This document shows positions 49,622 through 59,017 of a stretch of 64,000 nucleotides of DNA, piece by piece. The notes beneath the pieces were generated by a model. That model had not been told where the DNA came from and did no database searches. It was given only the letters and a program-made list of their open reading frames with translations. Both the position numbers and the translations under genes were made by a program. The stretch is from contig JAQXNX010000014.1 in assembly GCA_029098225.1 (NCBI GenBank), forward strand, positions 62,001 to 126,000, read 5' to 3'. The stretch's first letter is position 1, and each line of letters begins with the position of its first letter. This stretch comes from Spirochaetales bacterium. Its GTDB lineage: Bacteria; Spirochaetota; Spirochaetia; Treponematales; Treponemataceae.

Positions 49622-51338
49622 CGTATCTTATGATTTTATATTCATAGCCTTGTTCTGCAAGAAATTTCTGACGATTTGAACCAAATTCTTCTTCTACAGA
49701 GTTTCGGGTGATTAATGTAAAAAATCTGGATTTTCGTTCTTTAGGTCTTAAAATACGACCAAGTCTTTGAGCCTCTTCCTGTCGGCTTCCGAATGTTCCG
49801 CTTACTTGAATTGCAAGAGAAGCATCTGGTAAATCAATTGCAAAATTTGCAACCTTAGAAACTACAAGAACACGGATTTTTCCTTCTCTGAATTCCTGAT
49901 AAATTCTATCGCGTTCAGAAGTTGGAGTTTTTCCTGTAATTATAGGACATCTGAGGTTTTTAACAATTTCTTCCAATTGCTGAATATACTGTCCTATTAC
50001 AAGAATTTTGTCTTCCGGGTATTTTTCTATTATTTTACTAACTATCGTTAGTTTGTCTGGATTCATGCTTGCAATTTTGTGTTTTTCACGGGTTCCTGCA
50101 ACAGCATAATCTATTTCTTGTGTCGAAGGTAAATCAAGACGTACTTCAATACATTCTGCAGTTGCAATCCACTGATCACGTTCAAGTTCTTTCCAGGGAA
50201 CATCATAACGTTTTGGACCAACCAGACTGAATACATATCCTTCGCAGCCATCTTCACGTACTAGAGTTGCAGTTAGTCCAACACGACGTACAGCCTGTAA
50301 ATCTGCAACAACACGAAAAACAGGAGCCGGCAGCATATGAACTTCATCATAAATAATTAATCCCCATGGCCTTTCATGAAAAATTGAAAAATGAGGATAA
50401 GGGCCTTCTTTGTCAGGTCTCCATGTTAGAACCTGGTATGTTGCGACTGTAACTGGCTTTATATTTTTTGATTCTCCAGAGTATTCTGCAATCTGTTCCG
50501 AGGTAAGTGTGGTTTTATCAAGCAGTTCATCAATCCACTGATGTACTGCAGAAATATTCGTTGTTATTATTAATGTGGAAGTTTTTAGCATATCCATTAT
50601 ATGCATACCGACAATTGTTTTTCCTGCACCACATGGAAGCACTATTGTTCCAAATCCTGTTCCCGGACCTTTGTCACCAACAAGTGCACAGGCAGCTTCT
50701 TTCTGGTATTCACGAATTTCAAATTTTCTGCCGGTTGCTGTTGTTTCGCGCAAAGAAAAATCAAGAGGCTCTCCATCTGTAAGAGAAACTTCATCTTTTA
50801 CGGGCCAGCCAGCCTGAAGTAAAAGCTGTTTTATTGTGCCGCGGTCTGTAAGCTTTAGCAAAAATGAATAATCAGGTGCATCATCGTTTTCCAAAGTTCT
50901 TGTCAGTAGTTTTTTTACAGAATTATTTGCAGAAATTTCTTTAAAGACAGGAAGTGAGTCTGCAGTAAGGTAAAGATATTTTTCTTCAATTTTTTTTGAA
51001 TTTCCTTCTTTAACAGGAACTTCTATTGTTGGGCCTTCAATCAGCTTTATTTTTCCAAAACGGTTTGCTGTTTCTTTTAGCCACATTGTAACTGACTGAG
51101 GAACATCGTAACGCGCAAATTTCTGAAGAACATTAATTGCATCTTCAGCAGAAAAACCAGCACTTGCTGCATTCCAGAGCGAAAGGGGAGTAAGCTTATA
51201 TGTATGAAGGTGTTCAGGAGATTTTTCCAGTTCTGCAAACGGAATTAGCGCATTACGGCATTCTTCCGCATGTGGAGCATGTACATCTAAAAGAAGAGAA
51301 CGGTCACCTTGAACAATCAATGGATTTTCATAATTCAT
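49596..51338 (-). CDS. XPB/Rad25-type DNA helicase
   Basis: A 580-residue SF2 helicase. Walker A PCGAGKT at 235-241, DEVH at 331-334, TATLVRED at 356-363 (RED motif typical of XPB), IVIGQYIQQLEEI-like motif IV, and RQEEAQRLGRILRPK (motif VI). The N-terminal ~200 residues hold an XPB damage-recognition-like part. Bacterial XPB is mostly found in spirochaetes, actinobacteria and a few others, with unclear role in repair or transcription. TATAAT lies 11 nt before the ATG, so the leader is only a few bases. Confidence 0.92.
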   Translation of the reverse strand: MNYENPLIVQGDRSLLLDVHAPHAEECRNALIPFAELEKSPEHLHTYKLTPLSLWNAASAGFSAEDAINVLQKFARYDVPQSVTMWLKETANRFGKIKLIEGPTIEVPVKEGNSKKIEEKYLYLTADSLPVFKEISANNSVKKLLTRTLENDDAPDYSFLLKLTDRGTIKQLLLQAGWPVKDEVSLTDGEPLDFSLRETTATGRKFEIREYQKEAACALVGDKGPGTGFGTIVLPCGAGKTIVGMHIMDMLKTSTLIITTNISAVHQWIDELLDKTTLTSEQIAEYSGESKNIKPVTVATYQVLTWRPDKEGPYPHFSIFHERPWGLIIYDEVHMLPAPVFRVVADLQAVRRVGLTATLVREDGCEGYVFSLVGPKRYDVPWKELERDQWIATAECIEVRLDLPSTQEIDYAVAGTREKHKIASMNPDKLTIVSKIIEKYPEDKILVIGQYIQQLEEIVKNLRCPIITGKTPTSERDRIYQEFREGKIRVLVVSKVANFAIDLPDASLAIQVSGTFGSRQEEAQRLGRILRPKERKSRFFTLITRNSVEEEFGSNRQKFLAEQGYEYKIIRYDGELNLDD

Positions 51339-51414
51339 CGTAACAGAGAATTATATCAGAAATGAGCCGTTTATAAAATATGTTTTACTAAGCAGAATGT
51401 ACTAATTGAATAAA

Positions 51415-52221
51415 TTACAAATATTTTTCTACAAGTCTGCACCAGATTTTAAGCGAAAATGCTGTTGAAATATGCTTCTGAAGCCATATAACGTATCTTA
51501 CTGCAAAGCTGAAGATAGAAAGCGGTTTTTTATGACGTGCGTCTTTTATTGCTTTAGCAGCTACTTTGTCTGCGGTAACAATAAACGGAAAATAAACTTT
51601 TTTTCCGTTTAAGTTCTCTGGAAGAAGCGCAGTTTTTATCCATCCCGGACAGACAGCAGTTACAATAATTCCTGTTTTTTTGAGCTCAGCTCCAAGCGAT
51701 CGCGAATAACTGTAAACAAAAGACTTAGTTGCAGCATATAGATTCATATAAGGTAACGGGCAAAAAGCTGATTGAGAAGATACATTAATAATATAATCGC
51801 CTTTTTTCATAAAAGGAATGCAAATATTGCAGATGGCAGCAATCGAAGTACAGTGAGTAGTAATGCTTCCAGAAAGCTCTTCAATAGAAAAGTTTGTAGA
51901 TGGCGCAAAACGGCCTGCTCCAGCATTATTAATAAGCCAGTGAATTTCTATTTCTGATTTTTCGCTTTCATTTTTAAGTTTGCTGGAAAGTACTTCTAAA
52001 GATTTTGTGTCTGACAAATCCATTTGAACAGGAATGATTTGCGCAATGCGAGAATTATTATCAGCCAAGTTATTTTCGATAATAAATTCATTTTTCAATA
52101 ATTCCAGCTTTGCGAGATTCCTTCCTATTGCCCAGATTTCATCTGCATCATTTAAAATCTGATGTACAAATTCTTTCCCAAGTCCGCCGGAAGCACCAGT
52201 AATAATTGCAATTTGTTTCAT
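51415..52221 (-). CDS. Short-chain dehydrogenase/reductase
   Basis: A 268-residue SDR. NAD(P) loop ITGASGGLGKEFV, NNAGAGRFAP, catalytic S in NVSSQSAF, Y-x-x-x-K as YAATK in MNLYAATKSFVYSYS, and the CPGWIKT loop. Similar to YqjQ/DltE-like SDRs that act on acyl chains, so the substrate may be a lipid, but this is uncertain. It lies 14 nt after the PTS IIC-like gene and is in its operon. Confidence 0.88.
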   Translation of the reverse strand: MKQIAIITGASGGLGKEFVHQILNDADEIWAIGRNLAKLELLKNEFIIENNLADNNSRIAQIIPVQMDLSDTKSLEVLSSKLKNESEKSEIEIHWLINNAGAGRFAPSTNFSIEELSGSITTHCTSIAAICNICIPFMKKGDYIINVSSQSAFCPLPYMNLYAATKSFVYSYSRSLGAELKKTGIIVTAVCPGWIKTALLPENLNGKKVYFPFIVTADKVAAKAIKDARHKKPLSIFSFAVRYVIWLQKHISTAFSLKIWCRLVEKYL

Positions 52222-52235
52222 ATTTATTCTCGATT

Positions 52236-53300
52236 CTAATTTAATGCTAAATCACCGTCTTTTATCCAGCCAATTTTGCGGAGCATTTTTCCAAAAATCC
52301 AGCACAATACGGCAGGTAAAACAAAACAAATTAATATAAGACCTGTCCAGTCAATAAAGCCTGGTTGAATAGCTGCGGCACCATGAGTAATTGCAACTTC
52401 ACTTGGTTCAAACCATCCGGTAATAACACCAATCTGACCAACAAGACCACAGGTTCCCATTCCGGAGCTGACGGCAAGTCCATTCATTTCCATTTTAAAA
52501 ATACAGGTTGCTATTGGTCCAGTAATTATAGAAGTAACTATCGGAGCAATCCATACTCTTGGATTTTTGATGATATTCGGCATCTGAAGCATACTTGTTC
52601 CCAAGCCCTGGCTTAAGATTCCGCCCCATCGATTTTCTTTAAAGCTTAATACAGCAAAACCAACCATCTGTGCACAACAGCCGGCAACTGCAGCTCCACC
52701 TGCGAGGCCAGTAAGTCCAAAGGCTATACAAATTGCTGCAGAGCTTATTGGTAAGGTTAGTGCAATTCCCACAACAACAGAAACTAAAATTCCCATCCAG
52801 AATGGATGAAGTTTTGTTGTCCATACAAGGAATTTTCCTACAGAACTTGCTGCAATTCCAATATATTCTGCTGTCAGCACAGTGAGAAGTATACCAGTCA
52901 AAATGGTAACTGCTGGTGTAACAATTATATCAACTTTTGTTTTTTTACTTACAAGACATCCAAGATCTGAGGCTATTATTGAAATTATAAGAACGGCAAG
53001 TGGACCACCAGCGCCACCAGTTATATTTGCTGCCGAACCAACTGCAGCAAGTGAAAACAACACAAGAGTCGGAACTCCCATTGCAAAACCAATTCCAATT
53101 GCCATTGCAGCTCCGACTACATGCGAATCGGAAGCAAAGTTTCCTGCAGTTACAAGAAAATTAAAAATTACATTGTTGTTCAGACGCAAAAGCTGCTGCC
53201 CTAAAGTTTTAACAATTGTTCCTATAAGAAGAGAACAGAAAAGTCCCTGAGCCATACCGCTCATGGCGTCAATACAATAGCGTTTTATATATTTATTCAT
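52236..53300 (-). CDS. PTS IIC-like membrane protein
   Basis: A 354-residue membrane protein with about nine hydrophobic segments. Features: IDAMSGMAQGLFCSLLIGTI at the start, SDSHVVGAAMAIGIGFAMGV, and GLAVSSGMGTCGLVGQIGVI with PGFIDWTGLILI near the end. This matches the stand-alone PTS_EIIC_2 family, not a full PTS enzyme: there are no IIA or IIB domains here or nearby. It may be a transporter of another kind. TATTTT lies 6 nt before the ATG. Confidence 0.8.
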   Translation of the reverse strand: MNKYIKRYCIDAMSGMAQGLFCSLLIGTIVKTLGQQLLRLNNNVIFNFLVTAGNFASDSHVVGAAMAIGIGFAMGVPTLVLFSLAAVGSAANITGGAGGPLAVLIISIIASDLGCLVSKKTKVDIIVTPAVTILTGILLTVLTAEYIGIAASSVGKFLVWTTKLHPFWMGILVSVVVGIALTLPISSAAICIAFGLTGLAGGAAVAGCCAQMVGFAVLSFKENRWGGILSQGLGTSMLQMPNIIKNPRVWIAPIVTSIITGPIATCIFKMEMNGLAVSSGMGTCGLVGQIGVITGWFEPSEVAITHGAAAIQPGFIDWTGLILICFVLPAVLCWIFGKMLRKIGWIKDGDLALN

Positions 53301-53359
53301 GCGAATAAAATATCAAAAAAAAAGAATCATTGCTATATATATGTAAACATCGCGTTATG

Positions 53360-53388
53360 TTGTTAATTATTCCCTAAAAGTGTATAAT
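53360..53388 (+). promoter_or_regulatory. Promoter of cysS
   Basis: TTGTTA (53360-53365), 17-nt spacer, TATAAT (53383-53388). The leader is ~100 nt and has a good ribosome binding site (ATAGGAGATAAAT) but no T-box features that I can see. Confidence 0.7.
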
Positions 53389-53496
53389 TGAATAATTTTT
53401 TAAGGACATTTAAAAGGCTTTTTTTTGCCGATGAAAATGTTTCTTAAATTGTACATCTGTGAGCGGCTGATGCAGTAGAGGCATAGGAGATAAATT

Positions 53497-55077
53497 ATGG
53501 CACTTAGATTATACAATACCATGGGACGAAAAATGGAAGAATTTAAACCGATTTCTGAAGGACATGCCGGTTTTTATGGTTGTGGTCCTACGGTTTATAA
53601 TTATGCTCATATTGGAAATCTTCGTGCTTATGTTTGCTGGGATATTCTTGATAAGACTCTGCAGTTTTTGGGCTATGACGTTAAGCATGTTATGAATATT
53701 ACTGATGTTGGCCATCTTACAGACGACGGCGATAACGGTGAAGATAAAATGAAAAAATCTGCAGCTGAACGTCATCAGAGTGTACTTGAGGTTGCAAATT
53801 TTTATACCGACGCTTTTATGAAGGATATTGATGCAATGAATATCCGCCATCCGGATGTTATCTGCCGTGCTACTGAACACATTGATGACATGATTGAGCT
53901 GATTAAAAAGATTGAAGCTCAGGGCCACACTTATATGGCCGGTGGAAATCTTTATTATGATATTTCTACCTTCCCTGATTATGGTAAGCTTGCAAATCTT
54001 AATCTTGATGAGCTTAAGGCCGGAGCTGGAAAGCGTAAGGTTGTTGTTATTGATGAAAATAAGCGTAACCCGGGCGACTTTGTTCTCTGGTTTACAAAAT
54101 CAAAGTTTGAAGATCAGGCTATGACCTGGGATTCTCCTTGGGGGCGCGGATATCCTGGCTGGCATATTGAGTGCTCGGCTATGAGTATGAAATATCTTGG
54201 TAAGCATTTTGATATTCACACCGGCGGTATTGACCACGTGCCGGTTCATCATACAAACGAAATTGCTCAGAGCGAGGGAAGCTTTGATGAGGCTGAGCGT
54301 GCTAAAGGGCCTTGGGTAAACTACTGGATGCATAACGAGTTCCTTATTCTTGAAGGCGGTAAGATGAGTAAGTCCAGCGGTAATTTTATTACCCTGCAGA
54401 CCAGCCTGCCTCCGGAACGCGGTTTTTCTTTGAAGGATAAGGGCTTTGCTCCTCTGGATTATCGTTTCTTTCTTTTGAGCGGACATTACAGAAAGCAGCT
54501 TGTTTTTTCTATGGAAGCTCTAGAAAGCGCAAAAAATGGACGTGCTGCTTTGAATCAGCGTGTTGCAAAATTAATTTCCCGTGCAAATTCAGAGGAAAAA
54601 CTTGGTCTTACAAAAGAAAATTTTGAGAAAATTCTTTCAGAAATTAAATTTGAATCAGATTGTATTACAAAATTCCGCGAAGGTCTGGAAAACGATCTTG
54701 CAACTCCAATTGCTATGGCTGCAATGCAGAAGGAAGCTGGCGGCAAAGGCTGTTCAAAAGCAAGTGAAGCTTTGGCTTCTGTATTAAAAATGGATAGTGT
54801 ATTAAGTTTAGATGTTATTAAAAATGCATTTGATGTTCTGGAAGAACAGGCTTTGCATAATGGTACAGTTTCTTCCAGTTCGGTTAGTGGGTTAGAAGGA
54901 GCCGATGCTCATGCCGGAGATCCCGAAGCTGCAGAAATTGATGCTCTTGTTGCAGAACGAACAGCAGCTAAAAAAGCAAAAGATTTTGCTAAGGCCGATG
55001 AAATTCGTAACCAGTTGACTGCCAGAGGTGTTATTATTATTGATACACCGAATGGTCCAACATGGAAGCGTAATTAA
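53497..55077 (+). CDS. cysS: Cysteinyl-tRNA synthetase
   Basis: A 526-residue class I synthetase. HIGN at 38-41, the zinc-site residues C29 (GCGPTV), C226 in WHIECSAMS and H251/E255 ([10 protein letters not shown]), and KMSKS at 289-293. It is about 60 residues longer than the E. coli enzyme because of insertions in the anticodon half. End ([20 protein letters not shown]) is typical. GGAG precedes the ATG. The next gene (ECF sigma) begins ~15 nt later on the same strand. Confidence 0.95.
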   Translation: MALRLYNTMGRKMEEFKPISEGHAGFYGCGPTVYNYAHIGNLRAYVCWDILDKTLQFLGYDVKHVMNITDVGHLTDDGDNGEDKMKKSAAERHQSVLEVANFYTDAFMKDIDAMNIRHPDVICRATEHIDDMIELIKKIEAQGHTYMAGGNLYYDISTFPDYGKLANLNLDELKAGAGKRKVVVIDENKRNPGDFVLWFTKSKFEDQAMTWDSPWGRGYPGWHIECSAMSMKYLGKHFDIHTGGIDHVPVHHTNEIAQSEGSFDEAERAKGPWVNYWMHNEFLILEGGKMSKSSGNFITLQTSLPPERGFSLKDKGFAPLDYRFFLLSGHYRKQLVFSMEALESAKNGRAALNQRVAKLISRANSEEKLGLTKENFEKILSEIKFESDCITKFREGLENDLATPIAMAAMQKEAGGKGCSKASEALASVLKMDSVLSLDVIKNAFDVLEEQALHNGTVSSSSVSGLEGADAHAGDPEAAEIDALVAERTAAKKAKDFAKADEIRNQLTARGVIIIDTPNGPTWKRN

Positions 55078-55089
55078 TTTTGTAACTTT

Positions 55090-55671
55090 TTGGTGATTGA
55101 AGTGTTTAATGGAATAGAAGAAAGTCAGAGTGGGCAGCAAGTACAGATAAATGCTGGAAATCCTGCTGATTTTAGAAAGTTATATGATGCAACCATGCAG
55201 ATGCTGTTCAAGGTTTCTTATAGAATCGTAAATGATGAAGAAGCAGCAGAAGATCTGGTGCATGATTCTCTAATAAAAGCTAATGAAAAAGAACTGGTTT
55301 TTCCTTCTTTAAATGATGCTAAATATTGGCTGATTCGTGTAGTAAAAAATGCGTCATTAAACTATATCAAACGTAAGGATCGTGAACGTAAGGCATACGA
55401 AAAAGTTTTGTATGAAGATCACAGAAAGTCTGATTCAGGAGAATCGGCACTTTTGAAAAAAGATTCTATCAACAAAGCTCGTGAAGCATTAAAAAAGCTA
55501 CCAAAAAATCTTCAGGATGTGCTGATGCTTCGTGAATACGGAGATTTAAATTATAAAGAAATTGGAAAGGTTCTTGGCATTACAGAAGGTAATGTTAAGG
55601 TTAGAATATTTAGAGCGAGAGAGCAACTAGTAAAAATTATAGGAGAAGAAAATGTCTTTTTGCCCGAGTAA
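55090..55671 (+). CDS. ECF-type RNA polymerase sigma factor
   Basis: A sigma-70 family protein of ~190 residues with region 2 (KVSYRIVNDEEAAEDLVHDS, then AKYWLIRVVKNASLNYIKRK) and region 4 (LPKNLQDVLMLREYGDLNYK, then EIGKVLGITEGNVKVRIFRA). The exact start is unclear: no ATG; TTG/GTG at 55090/55093 or GTG at 55102 are options. Its end overlaps the anti-sigma gene by 20 nt, the usual design of an ECF sigma/anti-sigma pair. Confidence 0.88.
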   Translation: MVIEVFNGIEESQSGQQVQINAGNPADFRKLYDATMQMLFKVSYRIVNDEEAAEDLVHDSLIKANEKELVFPSLNDAKYWLIRVVKNASLNYIKRKDRERKAYEKVLYEDHRKSDSGESALLKKDSINKAREALKKLPKNLQDVLMLREYGDLNYKEIGKVLGITEGNVKVRIFRAREQLVKIIGEENVFLPE

Positions 55672-56380
55672 AGATATTCATTCTGTTTATCTCGATAATG
55701 AATTACCGGAAGTTTATAAAGCTGAATATGAAGCTCATATTGCAGTCTGCAAAAAATGTGCAAAAGAGCTGGAAATATTAAAAGCTCTTCGTTCTGAACT
55801 TAAAGCAGATGCAAAAGCAATTACACCAGATTCTCATTTTATGGATGAAAGCTTTAACAGACTTATGACAAAAATGTCATATAGCAAGAATGTTAAAAAG
55901 GCATATCCTTCTGAATCTACAAAAATTAAGCATTATTTATATCCATTGAGCGCAGTTGCTGCTGCTGCAGTTTTTGCATTAATTCTTCCATTTGGGCTTA
56001 ATTCAAAGCAAGCTTCTTCAGTTGTAAATCAGACTGCGTATACTCCACTTGTAAGTTCTATTTCGGGCGCACAGACTATAAATCCGACTGGTGGAATTAA
56101 AGCAATAGGTTCAACAAAAGCAAATAATGTTGCATATGATAGTGGAAAAATTATGACTGTTTCTGGTAATATACAGAGAGCAAACTTTTCTTCAAATAAT
56201 CAGACTCAGCCAGAGAACGGAGAAATTACTACTGCTGTAAAATATGCAAGCATTCTCAGACCTGATATTTTTGAAGAAGAAGATGCAATTTCTATAAGGA
56301 TTACAGTTCCTGGAATGAATAACAGTCCGATTGTTACGGAAATGACTCTTCCAATGAATGTAATATCAGGTAATTATTAG
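55652..56380 (+). CDS. Membrane-anchored anti-sigma factor with zinc-finger-like N-terminus
   Basis: A 242-residue protein. N-terminal anti-sigma domain has YEAHIAVCKKCAKELEIL (HxxxCxxC, ZAS type), a membrane helix at about 95-114 (LSAVAAAAVFALILPFGL), and an extracytoplasmic part of ~125 residues with low complexity. It would hold the sigma factor at the membrane until an envelope signal arrives. Overlaps the sigma gene by 20 nt and the next gene by 1 nt (TAGTG). Confidence 0.85.
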   Translation: MSFCPSKDIHSVYLDNELPEVYKAEYEAHIAVCKKCAKELEILKALRSELKADAKAITPDSHFMDESFNRLMTKMSYSKNVKKAYPSESTKIKHYLYPLSAVAAAAVFALILPFGLNSKQASSVVNQTAYTPLVSSISGAQTINPTGGIKAIGSTKANNVAYDSGKIMTVSGNIQRANFSSNNQTQPENGEITTAVKYASILRPDIFEEEDAISIRITVPGMNNSPIVTEMTLPMNVISGNY

Positions 56381-58089
56381 TGGATTCATCTAAAACACTG
56401 AATTATTTTTTCCGCCGGTATTCTTTTTTCCGGTGGATTTGTGCAATTTTAGTTATCAGTACAATTTTATTTTTCTTCTTTTTTATAAATCATCGTAAAA
56501 AGGTTGTTCCGGAAATTTATTCTGTAGTACCTCCAGTCGGTTCTCCAGGAGATACTATTGTAATTAATGGAAAGGGTTTTGGCGATGTCCGGGATATGAA
56601 TTATGTAGAAATAGCAGGTTCAAAGCTTACTGCCAGTTCATATATTTCCTGGACCGATGAATGTATAAAAATTGTTCTTCCTGCAAGTGTTCAGGATGGT
56701 CTTGTTGTTGTAGGAACTGCAAACGGACGTTCAAAAAGTGCTTTATTTGCTAACGAAGTTGATATTCCTGTTCCTGTTACAAGGGTTCAGGTTTCGGCAA
56801 AACCTACTATAATTTCGCTTTCTTCAGAAAAATTATATGTCGGTGATATTTTAACCATTAAAGGAAACAATTTTGGCGATGTAAAACACGATTCAAAGGT
56901 GTTGTTTTCTGTAGATTATTCTGGAAAACTGGAAACGGCTTCTTATAAATCTCCTTCTATGCTGGAAGAATTTATGATTGGCGCAAGCGAAGAGACTTTC
57001 GATTATGTTTCCTGGACAAATTCAGAAATTATGGTGCATATTCCGGATGGAGTTTGTTCCGGAGTTGTAATAGTTCAGGTTGGAAACGAAAAATCAGAGG
57101 CTAAACAAATTACAATTTTAAAAGATGCCGGTACAAAAAAATATACCGAAAAGAAGCTTTATCTTGTTGAATATTCAGCAGATATAGACGATGTAGTTTC
57201 TTCAGATTCATCAACAATTACATTAAGGTGTCCAATTCCGTCTGTTTCTGTTTTGCAGCCTCAAACTCAAGTTACAGAAGTTTCTCCTGAGCCTGTTTTG
57301 ATGAATTATCAGAATGATATGATTCATCAGTTATTAAAAGTAAAAACAGGTTCGCCTAAGTCTGTATTCAAGCAGAGTTTTGTTATTGATGTTTACGGTG
57401 TAACTACAAATGTTAACGCGGGAAAAATAGGAACTTATAAGGAAACAAATCCGAATTTACTTTCTATAGCTGCAAGAAGTGATCCTCTTGTAAAAAGCGA
57501 TAATGAGAAAATAATTGCTCTTTGTAATTCCATAATTGGAATTGAAAAAAATTATTATCGTCGGGCAAATTTGATATATAATTATATTATTCAGAATTAT
57601 ACAATTCTCCAGAACCTCAGGAAAAGCGATGCAGATCCTCTAGAAATGCTGGAAAGTGGAGAAGGGGATGCGTATGATTTTGCAATTATTTATACGGCAC
57701 TTTTAAGGGCAGCAGGAATTCCGGCTTTAACAGACAGCGGAATTCTAATTTCTCAGGATTTAAGTTCGCAGACTCACTGGTGGACTGAATTTTATATAGA
57801 AAAAGTTGGTTGGATACCTTGCGATATTGCAATTGCAGCCGGATTAGATTATAAAAATTGGGGAAATGATGCAGATGAAGATTCTAAAGTTTTCTATTTT
57901 GGAAATCTTGATTCACATCATATAACTTTTTCCAGAGGATGGAATCAGTTAAAGCCTTTTGCTGCAGATAACAAAATTGTTCAGCAGCCAAGAAGCTATG
58001 CATTACAGTCTATCTGGGAAGAAGCCAGCGAAAGCATTGTAAAATACAGCAGTTATTGGAGTGTGCCTGTAGTTAAAGGTGTGTATTGA
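56380..58089 (+). CDS. TIG/IPT-domain protein with transglutaminase-like domain lacking the catalytic cysteine
   Basis: A 569-residue membrane-anchored extracytoplasmic protein. N-terminal helix ~17-36, two IPT/TIG domains (about 44-130, PPVGSPGDTIVINGKGFGDV; and ~140-250, LYVGDILTIKGNNFGDVKHD), and a transglutaminase-like domain near 400-530 (GEGDAYDFAIIYTALLRAAG, then THWWTEFYIEKVGWIPCD). The usual G-x-C-x-D-F has Ala for Cys, while His and Asp remain. So it is probably not an enzyme but may bind peptides or glycans. Start GTG at 56380 within the previous stop. It may be the sensed or regulated partner of the sigma system. Confidence 0.82.
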   Translation: MDSSKTLNYFFRRYSFFRWICAILVISTILFFFFFINHRKKVVPEIYSVVPPVGSPGDTIVINGKGFGDVRDMNYVEIAGSKLTASSYISWTDECIKIVLPASVQDGLVVVGTANGRSKSALFANEVDIPVPVTRVQVSAKPTIISLSSEKLYVGDILTIKGNNFGDVKHDSKVLFSVDYSGKLETASYKSPSMLEEFMIGASEETFDYVSWTNSEIMVHIPDGVCSGVVIVQVGNEKSEAKQITILKDAGTKKYTEKKLYLVEYSADIDDVVSSDSSTITLRCPIPSVSVLQPQTQVTEVSPEPVLMNYQNDMIHQLLKVKTGSPKSVFKQSFVIDVYGVTTNVNAGKIGTYKETNPNLLSIAARSDPLVKSDNEKIIALCNSIIGIEKNYYRRANLIYNYIIQNYTILQNLRKSDADPLEMLESGEGDAYDFAIIYTALLRAAGIPALTDSGILISQDLSSQTHWWTEFYIEKVGWIPCDIAIAAGLDYKNWGNDADEDSKVFYFGNLDSHHITFSRGWNQLKPFAADNKIVQQPRSYALQSIWEEASESIVKYSSYWSVPVVKGVY

Positions 58090-58144
58090 TGTTGTGGCGA
58101 AGTGCCGGAACTTATAACAGAAATTCATATGTGGAGGTATTTAT

Positions 58145-58843
58145 ATGACAAAGGTTTTAAGCGTTGGAGGTTCAATTATTGTTCCAGATAAGCCTGATAC
58201 TGAATTTTTAACTTCATTTGTAAAGATGTGTACACAGTGGCTTGATGAAAATAAATCAAATAAATTAATTCTGGTTGCTGGTGGTGGTGCTCCTGCGCGT
58301 GTTTATCAGAATGCTTATAATGAAGTTTCGGGCGCGGTTGGTGCTTCTTCAAACGCAGATGCTGCCGACTGGATTGGAATTATGGCAACCCGCATTAATG
58401 CGCAGCTGCTTAAGGCATGTTTTGGTGATTACTGCAAAAATGATGTTGTTTATAATCCAACTGTTGAAGATTTGAAATTCGACGGTCAGGTGCTTGTTGC
58501 AAGCGGCTGGAAGCCAGGATTTTCTACTGATACAGACGCTGTATATCTTGGAGAAAAATTCGGAGCTAAAGTAATTGTAAATCTTTCTAATATTGAAAAA
58601 GTATATACAGATGACCCAAGAAAAAATCCGGATGCAAAACCGTTAGATACAATTTCCTGGGCAGATTTTCGCAAGATGGTCGGAGACGAATGGACACCCG
58701 GTAAAAACTGCCCGTTTGATCCGATTGCTTCAAAGAAAGCTAGCGAAAATGGAATGAAGGTTATTTGTGCAGGCGGAAAAAATATTCCGAATATTAAAGC
58801 AATTTTGAACGATCAGGAATATATTGGTACAACAATAGGCTAA
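58145..58843 (+). CDS. pyrH: UMP kinase (archaeal-type amino acid kinase fold)
   Basis: A 232-residue amino-acid-kinase-fold protein: VLSVGGSIIVPDKPD at the start, LILVAGGGAPARVYQNAY, DWIGIMATRINAQLLKA, then GWKPGFSTDTDAVYLGEKFG, NLSNIEKVYTDDPRKNPDAK and PGKNCPFDPIASKKA. These match the archaeal-type UMP kinases that spirochaetes also carry, as distinct from the usual bacterial PyrH. It makes UDP from UMP. GGAGG before the ATG. Confidence 0.85.
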   Translation: MTKVLSVGGSIIVPDKPDTEFLTSFVKMCTQWLDENKSNKLILVAGGGAPARVYQNAYNEVSGAVGASSNADAADWIGIMATRINAQLLKACFGDYCKNDVVYNPTVEDLKFDGQVLVASGWKPGFSTDTDAVYLGEKFGAKVIVNLSNIEKVYTDDPRKNPDAKPLDTISWADFRKMVGDEWTPGKNCPFDPIASKKASENGMKVICAGGKNIPNIKAILNDQEYIGTTIG

Positions 58844-58860
58844 TATTCCTCCGGGCGTTA

Positions 58861-58920
58861 CCCGAAAAAAAAAACTGCTGTGGCCGAACAAGTCGAACCA
58901 CAGCAGTTTTTTTTTTCGGG
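58861..58920. terminator. Strong bidirectional terminator between pyrH and the nfn operon
   Basis: Perfect 23-bp arms (58861-58883 and 58898-58920) with core AAAAAAACTGCTGTGG and a 14-nt loop. Ten-base A- and T-runs make it work in both directions between two convergent units. Confidence 0.92.
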
Positions 58921-59014
58921 TCGCTACGTTACACACTTCGCTGGCGCTCATCCTTGTCCCGAGTCTTCGCTTCGTGACAAGGACACCTTCGGTGGTGTTT
59001 CACATCGCTAACGC
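58917..59014 (-). repeat. Dispersed GC-rich intergenic repeat, copy R4
   Basis: On the minus strand it begins GCGTTAGCGATGTG, shares GTTAGCG, AGCGAAG and GTAGCGACCCGA words with R3 and R1, and has hairpin CACCACCGAAGGTG. It lies right behind the stop of the nfnB-like gene. Confidence 0.55.
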
Positions 59015-59017
59015 ATT

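Noticed and set aside
53389-53496. T-box or other riboswitch in the cysS leader
   Set aside because: The ~100-nt leader lacks specifier-loop, T-box sequence and terminator; only a promoter and ribosome binding site are seen.
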